From: Burkholderia sp. PAMC 26561
GTDB taxonomy: Bacteria > Pseudomonadota > Gammaproteobacteria > Burkholderiales > Burkholderiaceae
Assembly: GCF_001557535.2 (NCBI RefSeq)
Contig: NZ_CP014306.1
Coordinates: 3,224,001 to 3,288,000 of the forward strand
Length of the DNA: 64,000 nucleotides
Reading direction: 5' to 3'
Of this stretch, positions 10,190 through 19,169 are shown in pieces (positions within the stretch are counted from its first letter, which is position 1; every line of letters starts with the position of its first letter). The notes beneath the pieces are model-generated. The model saw nothing but the letters and a program-made list of their open reading frames with translations. It searched no databases and was not told the DNA's origin. A program made the position numbers and the translations under genes.

Positions 10190-10210
10190 ATTGATTAATA
10201 CAAAATCAAT
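10190..10210. promoter_or_regulatory. Candidate MarR operator palindrome upstream of the CBS-MarR gene
   Basis: A perfect inverted repeat with 7-bp arms, ATTGATT at 10190-10196 and AATCAAT at 10204-10210, separated by 7 bp. On the minus strand it lies just downstream of a TATAAT box (complement of 10224-10229). A repressor bound here would block transcription of the CBS-MarR gene, so autoregulation is likely. Confidence 0.5.
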
Positions 10211-10223
10211 TCAAAATACTTTC

Positions 10224-10229
10224 ATTATA
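10224..10229 (-). promoter_or_regulatory. Candidate -10 box for the CBS-MarR gene
   Basis: The minus strand reads TATAAT here, the consensus sigma-70 -10 hexamer, in an AT-rich setting. No strong -35 hexamer is evident at the right distance. The start site would fall near 10217, about 96 bases before the ATG at 10121. Confidence 0.4.
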
Positions 10230-10459
10230 TTTAAACCGCTGAATACCTCGAAAGCCATCCGATTGCCCCGCAGTGTATCCCGCTCACAGAATTACCGGGG
10301 TTAATACCAATCCGGCCGATCGTTTCAAGCATCCGCTTAAACAGCGGCGTACACTTCCTCGTGCCGACGCAAGCCGGGCGCCTTATGCGGCGCGGCGCAA
10401 AGGAGAGCGCGGCCTCGTTGTTCTTTTAATTAGATTTACGCGAATAGGGGAATACGGCA

Positions 10460-11686
10460 ATGAGCTGGACGCGAGAACAAAGGAACGTGACGATAGCGGC
10501 CTATTTGGGCTGGACACTCGACGCCTTCGATTTCTTTCTGATGGTTTTCATACTGAAAGATATTGCCGCCGAGTTTCATACAAAGATTCCGGAGGTCGCA
10601 TTCGCGATTACCTTGACGCTCGCAATGCGTCCCATAGGCGCATTGATCTTTGGCCGTCTCGCTGATAAATACGGCCGCCGTCCCACGCTGATGATAAACA
10701 TCGCGATCTATTCACTGCTCGAGTTATTGTCCGGCTTCTCTCCAAACCTCTTCACGCTGCTGGTACTGCGTTCGCTGTTCGGCATTGCAATGGGCGGCGA
10801 ATGGGGTGTAGGTTCTGCCCTCACCATGGAAACGGTGCCGACCAAAGCGCGCGGATTCGTTTCCGGCCTCTTGCAAGCGGGATATCCAAGCGGTTATTTG
10901 CTGGCCTCGATCGTGTTCGGCGTTGCCTATCAATATGTCGGCTGGCGCGGCATGTTTTTCATCGGCGTGGCCCCGGCTCTCCTGGTCCTTTACGTGCGTG
11001 CGCATGTACCTGAATCGCCCGCATGGAAAGCGATGGAGAAGCGGCCTCGGCCAAGTTTGCTGAAGACGCTCAAGCAAAACTGGCAACTGTCCGTCTATTC
11101 CATCATCCTGATGACGGCATTCAATTTCTTTTCGCACGGCACCCAGGATCTTTACCCCACCTTCCTGCGCGAGCAACATCACTTCGATCCCCATACGGTT
11201 TCGCTGATCACCATCGTCCTGAATATCGGCGCGATTTGCGGCGGCCTCTTCTTTGGGTCGATGTCCGAAAAAATCGGGCGTCGCTGGGCAATTTTCATCG
11301 CCGCGCTGATCGCATTGCCGGTATTGCCGCTGTGGGCGTTCTCGAGCGGTCCGGTTGCGCTCGCGGCCGGCGCATTTCTCATGCAGATATCGGTGCAGGG
11401 CGCGTGGGGTGTCATCCCCGTTCATTTGAACGAGATCTCCCCCGACGAAATCCGCGCCACCTTCCCTGGACTCATCTATCAACTGGGGAACTTGCTGGCA
11501 TCGGTGAATGCGACCATGCAGGCGTCGATTGCCGTCAAGAACGGGGATAACTATGGACTCGCAATGGCGCTCGTTGGCGGCACGGTCGCCGTGGTGATCG
11601 CTGCGCTGATTTTCTTCAGCCGCGAAAGGCGAGGTATCGACATGACCGAATCCGCCGAGCAGGTAGTGGCACGCGCTTCCACTTAA
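10460..11686 (+). CDS. MFS transporter, sialate/carboxylate:H+ symporter (SHS) type
   Basis: A 408-residue inner-membrane carrier with about twelve hydrophobic helices. The loop 2-3 signature GRLADKYGRRP, the N-terminal AAYLGWTLDAFDFFLMVF and the loop 8-9 counterpart GSMSEKIGRRW place it in the NanT/Jen1-like SHS branch, which imports small carboxylates such as lactate, pyruvate or sialate with protons. The substrate cannot be fixed from sequence. A GGGG ribosome binding site precedes the ATG by about ten bases. It is a single-gene unit followed by a hairpin terminator. Confidence 0.88.
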   Translation: MSWTREQRNVTIAAYLGWTLDAFDFFLMVFILKDIAAEFHTKIPEVAFAITLTLAMRPIGALIFGRLADKYGRRPTLMINIAIYSLLELLSGFSPNLFTLLVLRSLFGIAMGGEWGVGSALTMETVPTKARGFVSGLLQAGYPSGYLLASIVFGVAYQYVGWRGMFFIGVAPALLVLYVRAHVPESPAWKAMEKRPRPSLLKTLKQNWQLSVYSIILMTAFNFFSHGTQDLYPTFLREQHHFDPHTVSLITIVLNIGAICGGLFFGSMSEKIGRRWAIFIAALIALPVLPLWAFSSGPVALAAGAFLMQISVQGAWGVIPVHLNEISPDEIRATFPGLIYQLGNLLASVNATMQASIAVKNGDNYGLAMALVGGTVAVVIAALIFFSRERRGIDMTESAEQVVARAST

Positions 11687-11725
11687 GCTTCCATATAGGC
11701 TTCCATAAGGCTTCCAGCTCCTTCC

Positions 11726-11750
11726 GGGGTGCCGTCCGGCACCCCGCTTT
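11726..11750 (+). terminator. Intrinsic terminator of the MFS gene
   Basis: Perfect 8-bp stem GGGGTGCC/GGCACCCC around the loop GTCC, followed by GCTTT. The T-tract is weak, but the position 40 bases after the MFS stop fits termination. Just before it a short GCTTCCAT-like unit recurs three times. Confidence 0.6.
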
Positions 11751-11887
11751 CCGCTCCCTTTCGCCGCACGATCGTTCTCTTTCTAGAGAGCACGCTCCAT
11801 TAAATGGCTTGTCCATCCGGCCAAAGGTTTTTATCTTCGGTTAAACGCCCGTTTCAATCAGAGGCCAAAACTATTCCGGAGACGCCA

Positions 11888-12637
11888 GTGCCCAGTCGTT
11901 CCATCCCGTCCATCCGCCCCGCCGACACCAAGACCCGACTGCTCGATGCAGCCGAAGCGCAGTACATCGACTCGGGCTACGAGGCCATGTCATTGCGCCA
12001 TATCACGGCGCGCGCAAACGCGAACCTTGCTGCAGTGAACTACCACTTCGGCGGCAAGGACGCGCTGATCCACGCCATGCTGACGCGGCGTCTCGACGGT
12101 CTTAACCGCAATCGCCTCGTGTTGCTTGAACGCTTCCAGTCGATGCACGGCGCGCAACTCACATGCGAACACATTCTCGGCGCGATGTTCATTCCGGCGC
12201 TGCAGCAGTCGCGTTGCCCTGAGAGAAGCGGCCCGGCGTTGCTGCGTCTGCTCGGACGCGCGTACACGGACCCGTCGCCGTTCATTCGAGCTTACCTGCG
12301 CACGATGTACACCGACGTCGCCGAACGTTTCTTCTGCGCCTTCCAGAGCGTGCTGCCACACTTGCCGCGCGAAGAACTCGGCTGGCGGTTGCACTTCTGC
12401 ATTGGATCGCTATCGGGCATTCTCGCTGGTGCCGACACGAACAGCCTGATCGATGACTTTACGCAGGGGCGGCGCCTCGAAGATCCGCAATTAATAGGAC
12501 GTCTTGCGCTCATCATGGTGGCGGCGCTCAAGGCGCCGCAAGCCGTGACACGCGAGATGTGTCCGTTCCAGTCGATGTTCGCCGAATGCAACGCGGCGCC
12601 GATCGATACGAAGGAAACGCAACCAGCGTTGGCATGA
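11888..12637 (+). CDS. TetR family regulator, PsrA-like
   Basis: A 249-residue TetR regulator. The N-terminal domain (TRLLDAAEAQYIDSGYEAMS, then NLAAVNYHFGGKDALIHAM) carries the NLAAVNYHFG signature of PsrA-like fatty-acid-responsive repressors. The C-terminal ligand domain is less conserved. I prefer the GTG at 11888 (GGAG six bases upstream) over the ATG at 11804. It precedes a FadE-led beta-oxidation gene set on the same strand, so repression of that set relieved by long-chain acyl ligands is the natural inference. Confidence 0.88.
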   Translation: MPSRSIPSIRPADTKTRLLDAAEAQYIDSGYEAMSLRHITARANANLAAVNYHFGGKDALIHAMLTRRLDGLNRNRLVLLERFQSMHGAQLTCEHILGAMFIPALQQSRCPERSGPALLRLLGRAYTDPSPFIRAYLRTMYTDVAERFFCAFQSVLPHLPREELGWRLHFCIGSLSGILAGADTNSLIDDFTQGRRLEDPQLIGRLALIMVAALKAPQAVTREMCPFQSMFAECNAAPIDTKETQPALA

Positions 12638-12757
12638 AACGCGGACCGAGAGACGGGTACACAATGTGCTGATGAATGTGTATTTGGCGCACTGGCACAC
12701 TGGTTCTCCGTCGTCACCGCGTGACCCGGGCATCGGACATCATCAGGAGAGGTCTTC

Positions 12758-15262
12758 ATGACAGCCAGCTTCGTGATTGCATTGTTCATCGTGAGCGGCG
12801 CGTTGATCTATATCCAGGCGCCAGCGACCGCATGGCTCGTGTGGGCCTTGATCTGGATCGCGGCCGGATGGCTCGCCGGCATCGCCGGGCCGGTTGTCAC
12901 CACGCTTCTCGCCATCGTTTTTGTGGTGCCCGCGTTGATACTCGCAATCAAGCCGCTGCGCCGCGTGATCCTGACCCGATCCATCTTCGATCTCTTCCGC
13001 AAGATCCTCCCGCAGATGTCCCCGACCGAACGCGACGCCATTGAAGCGGGAACGGTCTGGTGGGACGCGGCGCTTTTCTCGGGACGCCCCAAGTGGGACA
13101 CGCTGCTTGAAACCGGTGCGCCGGTCTTGACGGCGGAAGAACGCGATTTCATCGAAGGGGAATGCACTCGGCTTTGCGATATCGCCAACGACTGGGAAAC
13201 CACTGCCGTCTGGCAGGATCTCTCGCCAGAGGCGTGGGATTTCATCAAGTCGAAAGGGTTTCTCGGCATGATCATTCCGAAGCAGTACGGCGGCAAGCAG
13301 TTCTCCGCCTATGCCCATTCACAAGTGATCATGAAGCTCGCCACGCGTTGCTCGGCGGCCGCCGTTTCCGTGATGGTGCCGAACTCGCTCGGACCTGCCG
13401 AGCTGCTGATGCACTACGGCACGCAAGCCCAAAAGGATCACTATCTGCCGCGTCTCGCGCGTGGCGATGAAATCCCCTGCTTCGCGCTGACAAGTCCTTA
13501 TGCGGGATCCGACGCGGCTGCGATTCCGGATATCGGCATCGTGTGCAAGGGTGTGTTCGAAGGCCGCGAGACGCCCGGCTTCCGGGTGACCTGGGAAAAG
13601 CGTTACATCACGCTTGGGCCCATCGCAACCGTACTCGGTCTTGCGTTTCGTGCGCTCGATCCCGACCATCTTCTTGGCCCCGCCGATGAACCCGGCATCA
13701 CCTGCGCGCTCATCCCGACCAAGCATCCCGGAGTCAACATCGGGCGTCGTCACTGGCCCCTGAATGCGGTGTTCCAGAACGGGCCGAACTGGGGCCACGA
13801 GGTGTTCATCCCGATGGACTGGGTCATTGGCGGACGCGATCAAGTGGGCAACGGCTGGCGCATGCTGATGGAATGTCTTGCGGCCGGACGGGCGATTTCG
13901 CTGCCGTCGTCGAATGTGGGGATGGCCAAGCTCGCTGTCCGCGGGACGGGCGCGTATTCGGCGGTGCGCCGGCAGTTCCGTACTGCGATCGGCAAGTTCG
14001 AGGGGGTGCAGGAAGCGCTCGGACGCATGGGCGGCAACCTTTATGTGATGGACGCGGCACGGCGCTTGTCGGCGCAAGCGGTGGATCTGGGCGAGAAACC
14101 GTCGGTGATATCGGCGATCGCGAAATATCACATCACCGAACGCGCGCGCAAAGTCATCAACGACGGCATGGACGTGGTCGCAGGAAAAGGCATCTGCATG
14201 GGGCCATCTAATTTCCTCGCTCGCGCTTATCAGCAAGTGCCCATCTCCATCACCGTGGAAGGCGCGAACATTCTCACGCGCAGCCTGATCATCTTCGGTC
14301 AGGGCGCGATAAGTTGTCATCCGTACGTGCTCAGGGAGATGGCCGCAACACGGGATTCGGACCGGGCCAAAGGCCTGCGCGATTTCGATAACGCCTTCTT
14401 CGGCCACGCCAGTTTCACCGCATCGAACATGGTTCGCAGCCTTGTATTCGCGCTGGGCGGCAGCGTGCTGATTCCGAAACCCGCCCGCGCCGATGCACGT
14501 CTTGTGCCCTACTACCGCGCATCCACACGCATGGCGACGGCGTTTGCCCTGCTCGCAGATGTCTCGATGTTCGTGCTCGGCGGCGAACTGAAGCGGCGCG
14601 AGCGTTTGTCGGCAAGACTCGGCGATATCCTTTCGCAGCTTTACCTGATCTCGGCGACGCTCAAGCGTTTCGAAGACGACGGCCGCCGCGACGCCGATCT
14701 CCCGCTCGTGCGATGGGGCGTCGAAGATGCGCTGCATCAGGCGCAATCTGCTTTCGATGCCGTGTTGTCAAACTACCCGAACCGCGTCGCCGCAGGCCTC
14801 GTGCGCGTGCTCGCGTTCCCGTTCGGCCTGCCGCATCGCGTGCCGGGCGACCGGCTCGGAACACTGATTGCCGAGTTGATGACCACGCCCGGCGAGGCGC
14901 GCGAACGCCTGATTGCGGACTCATATGCGCCTGATGCGAGCGTCGACCCGATTGGTTACGGCGAGCTGATGTTCGCGCTCAATCCGCGATACGCTCAGAT
15001 CGAGCTCAAGCTGCGCGACGCGGTCAAATCAAAACACATTCCGCCGATGCCCCAAAGCCTGCCCGACCTCGATGCCTGGGCGGCAGATTGCCAAGCGAAG
15101 GGTTTTATCGATTCAGAAGAAGCTCAGGTACTCTCCGACTACGCGCGTTACGGAGTGGAAGTCGTGAAGGTGGACGACTTCGGAGCGGATTTCGGTATGC
15201 TCGATGCGTTGCAAAAACGCCATGAGGCGCTCGCGAACGAGCCGGAGGCAATCCCGGCATGA
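12758..15262 (+). CDS. fadE: Acyl-CoA dehydrogenase, FadE type
   Basis: An 834-residue protein matching the long FadE class (E. coli FadE is 814 residues). Two to three N-terminal membrane segments (about 3-68) anchor it. An acyl-CoA dehydrogenase core follows (CFALTSPYAGSDAAAIPD for the flavin/substrate region, and VEGANILTRSLIIFGQGAIS near the active site). The C-terminal DUF1974-like domain completes it. It catalyses the FAD-dependent first oxidation of fatty acyl-CoA. An AGGAGA ribosome binding site lies eight bases before the ATG. It heads a run of beta-oxidation genes downstream of a PsrA-like repressor. Confidence 0.95.
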   Translation: MTASFVIALFIVSGALIYIQAPATAWLVWALIWIAAGWLAGIAGPVVTTLLAIVFVVPALILAIKPLRRVILTRSIFDLFRKILPQMSPTERDAIEAGTVWWDAALFSGRPKWDTLLETGAPVLTAEERDFIEGECTRLCDIANDWETTAVWQDLSPEAWDFIKSKGFLGMIIPKQYGGKQFSAYAHSQVIMKLATRCSAAAVSVMVPNSLGPAELLMHYGTQAQKDHYLPRLARGDEIPCFALTSPYAGSDAAAIPDIGIVCKGVFEGRETPGFRVTWEKRYITLGPIATVLGLAFRALDPDHLLGPADEPGITCALIPTKHPGVNIGRRHWPLNAVFQNGPNWGHEVFIPMDWVIGGRDQVGNGWRMLMECLAAGRAISLPSSNVGMAKLAVRGTGAYSAVRRQFRTAIGKFEGVQEALGRMGGNLYVMDAARRLSAQAVDLGEKPSVISAIAKYHITERARKVINDGMDVVAGKGICMGPSNFLARAYQQVPISITVEGANILTRSLIIFGQGAISCHPYVLREMAATRDSDRAKGLRDFDNAFFGHASFTASNMVRSLVFALGGSVLIPKPARADARLVPYYRASTRMATAFALLADVSMFVLGGELKRRERLSARLGDILSQLYLISATLKRFEDDGRRDADLPLVRWGVEDALHQAQSAFDAVLSNYPNRVAAGLVRVLAFPFGLPHRVPGDRLGTLIAELMTTPGEARERLIADSYAPDASVDPIGYGELMFALNPRYAQIELKLRDAVKSKHIPPMPQSLPDLDAWAADCQAKGFIDSEEAQVLSDYARYGVEVVKVDDFGADFGMLDALQKRHEALANEPEAIPA

Positions 15263-15327
15263 TCCCGAATGCATCTAAAGCACTTGATACACCTTAATGC
15301 ACGCGCCCAGGCGCACAGCAGGCAGTG

Positions 15328-16758
15328 ATGACAGACCGTTATCTCGACTTCGTCAACAAACCGTTCGGCGCGAGCGTCGCGCGTTCCATCGGGCTGCCCC
15401 GGCCGGAAGTGCTGCGGCGGCATGCGCAAGGCCGCGCGGAATTCGGCGGGATCGCAGCAATTGGCGCGGGGCCATCGCCTACGTTGTTCGAGCCGTTGAT
15501 GACGCTGCTGGGTTCTGTCGGCATGACGAGTGTTGCGCATGAAAGCGCGTTGAGCTGGCTGCCAGTGGCGGCACGCCATAACGCAATGAGCGGCCGCTTC
15601 GAACCGCGTTCGCCCGATGCGCCGCCGAACGATCGCGTACAAGCGCTCATCTTCGATGCCACGGGCATGGCCGACAGCACGCACTTGCATGCTCTCTACG
15701 GCTTCTTCCACGATGCCATCCGGTCCGTGGCAAAAAGCGGCCGCATCATCGTGCTCGGATTGCCGCCGGAATCGTGCGCGTCCCCGAAGATGTGGACGGC
15801 GCAGCGCGCCCTGGAAGGCCTGACGCGTTCGCTTGGCAAGGAGGCGCGTGGCGGCATCTCGTCGAATCTCGTGCAGATGGAACCCGGCGGCAACATGGAA
15901 GGTGCGTTGCGCTTCCTGCTGTCGCCGCGCTCGGCGTATATATCGGGACAAGTCATTCGTATCGATGCGACGCCCGCTTCGCCACCCGCAGACTGGAATC
16001 AGCCTTTGGCGGCCAAGCGTGCGCTGGTGACGGGCGCGGCGCGCGGCATCGGGGCAGCGATCGCGCATGTGCTGGCCGAACGCGGCGCGCATGTGATCGG
16101 GCTCGATGTAGCCGAGGCGCAGGATGCGCTCGACCAGACCATGCTCGCGCTGGAAGATGCGTGGCCGTCGCAGGGCGCGCATACGGCGCTGCTTGCAGAT
16201 ATCGCCGCGCCTGACGCGCCTGCCACGATCTCGGCCGCGCTGGCGGCGTTCGGCGGTATCGATATCGTCGTGCATAACGCCGGCATCACCCGCGACAAGA
16301 CCATCGCGAAGATGACCGGGGCTGCGTGGGACAGCGTGATCGACGTGAACCTGTCGGCGCAGGAACGCATCGATGAAGCGCTGCTCGAAAAGGATGTGCT
16401 GCATATGGGCGGCAGGATCATAGGCGTATCGTCGATAAGCGGCATCGCCGGCAACCTCGGCCAGACGAACTATGCGACCTCGAAGGCCGGCGTGATCGGC
16501 CGCGTGCAAGGGATGGCGAAGCTCCTCGCTGCGCGAGGCATCACGATCAACGCGGTAGCGCCGGGGTTTATCGAAACGCATATGACCGCGAAGATTCCGC
16601 TGGGGCTTCGGGAAGCGGGACGGCGCATGAATTCGATGAGCCAGGGCGGCTTGCCTGTCGATGTCGCCGAGACGATCGCGTGGCTTGCGAGCCCGGCATC
16701 GAGCGGCATTACCGGCAACGTCGTGCGCGTATGCGGTCAAAGCCTGATCGGAGCGTGA
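15328..16758 (+). CDS. High-molecular-weight 3-oxoacyl-ACP/CoA reductase (FabG4-like)
   Basis: A 476-residue two-domain short-chain dehydrogenase. The N-terminal half is a degenerate Rossmann domain without a nucleotide motif. The C-terminal half (from about residue 230) has the cofactor motif TGAARGIG and a catalytic Ser369, Tyr382 and Lys386 (VSSISG, NYATSKAG). High-molecular-weight FabG proteins of this type reduce 3-oxoacyl thioesters or run the reverse 3-hydroxyacyl-CoA oxidation with NAD(H). Its neighbours, FadE, a hotdog hydratase and a thiolase, favour the oxidative role in beta-oxidation. A GTG three bases upstream is an alternative start. Confidence 0.88.
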   Translation: MTDRYLDFVNKPFGASVARSIGLPRPEVLRRHAQGRAEFGGIAAIGAGPSPTLFEPLMTLLGSVGMTSVAHESALSWLPVAARHNAMSGRFEPRSPDAPPNDRVQALIFDATGMADSTHLHALYGFFHDAIRSVAKSGRIIVLGLPPESCASPKMWTAQRALEGLTRSLGKEARGGISSNLVQMEPGGNMEGALRFLLSPRSAYISGQVIRIDATPASPPADWNQPLAAKRALVTGAARGIGAAIAHVLAERGAHVIGLDVAEAQDALDQTMLALEDAWPSQGAHTALLADIAAPDAPATISAALAAFGGIDIVVHNAGITRDKTIAKMTGAAWDSVIDVNLSAQERIDEALLEKDVLHMGGRIIGVSSISGIAGNLGQTNYATSKAGVIGRVQGMAKLLAARGITINAVAPGFIETHMTAKIPLGLREAGRRMNSMSQGGLPVDVAETIAWLASPASSGITGNVVRVCGQSLIGA

Positions 16759-16760
16759 AC

Positions 16761-17675
16761 ATGATGCTTGCGTCAGGCGCGGCGCGCATGCGCACGGTGA
16801 TCGTGGACACCTTGCCGCCGCCGGCGAAACTCTACGGCCGCGCGTTGCAAGGCATCTTCAAGCGTGGCGTCGGCGCGGCAGAGTTGCCCTCGCTTCGGCT
16901 CGTGCGGCCCAAGGTGCCGCTCGATCCCGAGCAGATCGGCCGGTATGCGCGCGTGTGCGGATTCATTCCCGAACATGGCGTGCCGCCCACGTTCCCGCAC
17001 GTGATGGCGTTCCCGCTGCATCTGATGCTGCTCACCGATACCGCGTTTCCGTGGCCCGCAATCGGCCTCGTGCATATATCGAATACGGTGCATATGCGAC
17101 GTACCTTGCATTCTGGACAGACGCTGCGCATTGAAGTGGAAAGCGGCGCGCTCGTACCGCACGACAAAGGCCAGGCCTTCACGCTGCATACGCGTATCTA
17201 TAGAGGTGGCGAAGCGGTGTGGGACGCCGACAGCATTTATCTGAAGCGTGGCGTGGCCAATCGTGCGGGCGGTGCGAGCGGTGCTCCCGTTGCGGAAGCA
17301 TCCGGCATCGAAGCGCCCGTGCTGACACGTGAAGCACGCTGGCAACTGCCCGCGCAACTCGGGCGTGACTACGCGAAGGCATCCGGCGACTTCAATCCCG
17401 TCCATCTGCATGCACTCACCGCAAAAGCCTTCGGCTTCCCGCGCGCCATCACTCATGGGATGTGGACGCTTGGCCGAACCGTCGCGGCGTTGCAGCCCTG
17501 CAAGCAACTTGGTTCTGCAAATATAAGCGGCGAGTTCAAGTCGCCCATTTTCCTGCCCGCCGAAACCACGCTGTGGACCGCGGCATCATCGACCGCGGCG
17601 CGCGACTTCGAAGTCCGCGATCTTGCCGGCGAAAGGCTGCATCTGCGCGGCCGCTTCGATTGGGAATTGTCATGA
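16761..17675 (+). CDS. MaoC-like double-hotdog enoyl-CoA hydratase
   Basis: A 304-residue protein with two hotdog repeats. The C-terminal repeat has the hydratase motif D210-F-N-P-V-H215 (DFNPVHLHALTAKAFG, then ITHGMW), matching the Asp/His dyad of R-specific enoyl-CoA hydratases. The N-terminal repeat lacks it. It starts two bases after the reductase stop, with GGAG upstream, and its stop overlaps the thiolase start (ATGA). This makes an R-3-hydroxyacyl-CoA intermediate likely, to be oxidised by the FabG-type enzyme; the stereochemistry is inferred. Confidence 0.88.
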   Translation: MMLASGAARMRTVIVDTLPPPAKLYGRALQGIFKRGVGAAELPSLRLVRPKVPLDPEQIGRYARVCGFIPEHGVPPTFPHVMAFPLHLMLLTDTAFPWPAIGLVHISNTVHMRRTLHSGQTLRIEVESGALVPHDKGQAFTLHTRIYRGGEAVWDADSIYLKRGVANRAGGASGAPVAEASGIEAPVLTREARWQLPAQLGRDYAKASGDFNPVHLHALTAKAFGFPRAITHGMWTLGRTVAALQPCKQLGSANISGEFKSPIFLPAETTLWTAASSTAARDFEVRDLAGERLHLRGRFDWELS

Positions 17676-18979
17676 CTACGAGCGCCCTTCCCGCTGTGCG
17701 TCGCGTGGCGATCATCGGCAGCAACCGGATTCCGTTTGCGCGCTCGAACACGGCGTATGCGGCGGCATCGAATCAGGACATGCTGAGCTTCGCGCTGCAA
17801 GGGCTCGTTGATCGATACGACCTCCATGGCCTGCGCCTGGGCGAAGTCGCGGCGGGCGCGGTCGTCAAGCACTCGCGCGACTTCAACCTCACGCGCGAAG
17901 CCGTGCTCTCAACCACGCTCGCGAAGGAGACGCCCGCGTACGATGTCAGCCAGGCATGCGGCACGGGCCTCGAAACTGCCATCCTGGTTGCGAACAAGAT
18001 CGCGCTTGGACACATCGATGCAGGCATTGCAGGCGGTGTCGATACGACGTCCGACGCGCCTATCGGCGTCAACGAACGGATGCGCAAGATCTTGCTGGAA
18101 GCCAACCGCAGCAAGTCGGCGGCGCAGCGCATGAGCGCGCTTGCGAAGCTGCGGCCGGGCATGCTGGTGAAACCCGCGTTGCCGCGCAACAGCGAACCGC
18201 GCACGGGTTTGTCGATGGGCGAGCATTGCGAACTGATGGCAAAGCGCTGGAAGATACCCCGCGAGGCGCAGGACGAACTTGCGCTCGAGAGTCATCGCAA
18301 ACTCTCCGCCGCTTACGAGCGCGGTTTCTTCAACGATCTCATGACGCCCTACAAGGGCCTCTCGCGCGACAACATCCTGCGGCACGATCTCACGCTTGAT
18401 CGCTTAGCCGCGCTCAGACCTGTCTTCGATCGTGATGCCGGCACGCTCACTGCCGGCAATTCCACGCCGCTCACCGATGGCGCGTCGGCCGTCCTGCTCG
18501 CATCCGACGAATGGGCTGCCGCGCGCAACTTGCCCGTGCTCGCGTATTTCACTTACTCGGAAACGGCGGCCGTCGATTTCATCGACAAGAAGGAAGGCTT
18601 GTTGATGGCGCCTGCCTATGCGGTTCCGCGTATGCTCGAACGCGCGGGACTCGGCCTCGCGGACTTCAGCTTCTATGAAATCCACGAAGCTTTCGCCGCG
18701 CAAGTACTGTGTACGCTCAAGGCATGGGAAGACGATGAATACTGCTGCACGCAGCTCGGTCTCGACGGCCCTTTTGGTTCGATCGACCGGTCGCGAATGA
18801 ACGTGAACGGCGGGTCGCTGGCGGCAGGTCATCCGTTTGCCGCCACGGGTGGACGAATCGTGGGCGCGCTTGCAAAGATGCTCGCGGGCGAGCCGGATAG
18901 GCCCGGCGCAACCACGCGCGGCCTGATATCGATTTGCGCCGCGGGCGGCCAGGGCGTGGTCGCAATCCTCGAACGATGA
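17672..18979 (+). CDS. Acetyl-CoA acyltransferase (thiolase), FadI-like
   Basis: A 435-residue thiolase. The nucleophile is Cys96 (SQACGTGLETA), the activating histidine is His338 (EIHEAFAAQV) and the second cysteine is Cys422 (ICAAGGQGV); the GHP motif (LAAGHPFAATGGR) is intact. It cleaves 3-oxoacyl-CoA with CoA, the last beta-oxidation step. Length and the SQACGTG nucleophile motif resemble FadI more than FadA. ATG at 17672 overlaps the preceding stop by four bases, indicating translational coupling. Confidence 0.93.
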   Translation: MTTSALPAVRRVAIIGSNRIPFARSNTAYAAASNQDMLSFALQGLVDRYDLHGLRLGEVAAGAVVKHSRDFNLTREAVLSTTLAKETPAYDVSQACGTGLETAILVANKIALGHIDAGIAGGVDTTSDAPIGVNERMRKILLEANRSKSAAQRMSALAKLRPGMLVKPALPRNSEPRTGLSMGEHCELMAKRWKIPREAQDELALESHRKLSAAYERGFFNDLMTPYKGLSRDNILRHDLTLDRLAALRPVFDRDAGTLTAGNSTPLTDGASAVLLASDEWAAARNLPVLAYFTYSETAAVDFIDKKEGLLMAPAYAVPRMLERAGLGLADFSFYEIHEAFAAQVLCTLKAWEDDEYCCTQLGLDGPFGSIDRSRMNVNGGSLAAGHPFAATGGRIVGALAKMLAGEPDRPGATTRGLISICAAGGQGVVAILER

Positions 18980-19169
18980 CCGTCAGAAACAGGGCCTTGC
19001 AGCGCCCAAGCACATAAAGTGCTGCTCCGTGGAATTTCGGGCGCTCCGAAGCGTTGTGTCACAGATAAATACCCGGCGAATAAACCGCCGTGAACCGCAC
19101 GACGCCGAAGCAGCCAACAGCCAGAACGCCGAACGCCGAACGCCGAACGATTGGACCACGGAGAATCTC

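Larger units (their letters stand above)
10122..10459. other. AT-rich intergenic region between the CBS-MarR gene and the MFS gene
   Basis: A 338-bp divergent spacer, visibly AT-richer near 10185-10260 than its surroundings. It holds a palindrome and a minus-strand TATAAT box described separately. The part before the MFS start has a purine-rich GGGG stretch near 10447-10450 that can serve as ribosome binding site. I see no gene. Confidence 0.5.

Noticed and set aside
13319..16740. Two long minus-strand frames opposite fadE and the FabG-type gene
   Set aside because: Composition (His/Arg-rich) and position show they mirror real genes.
19127..19152. Tandem ACGCCGA repeats before the DUF1571 gene, considered as a CRISPR or regulatory array
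   Set aside because: Only about three 7-bp units; too short and simple.
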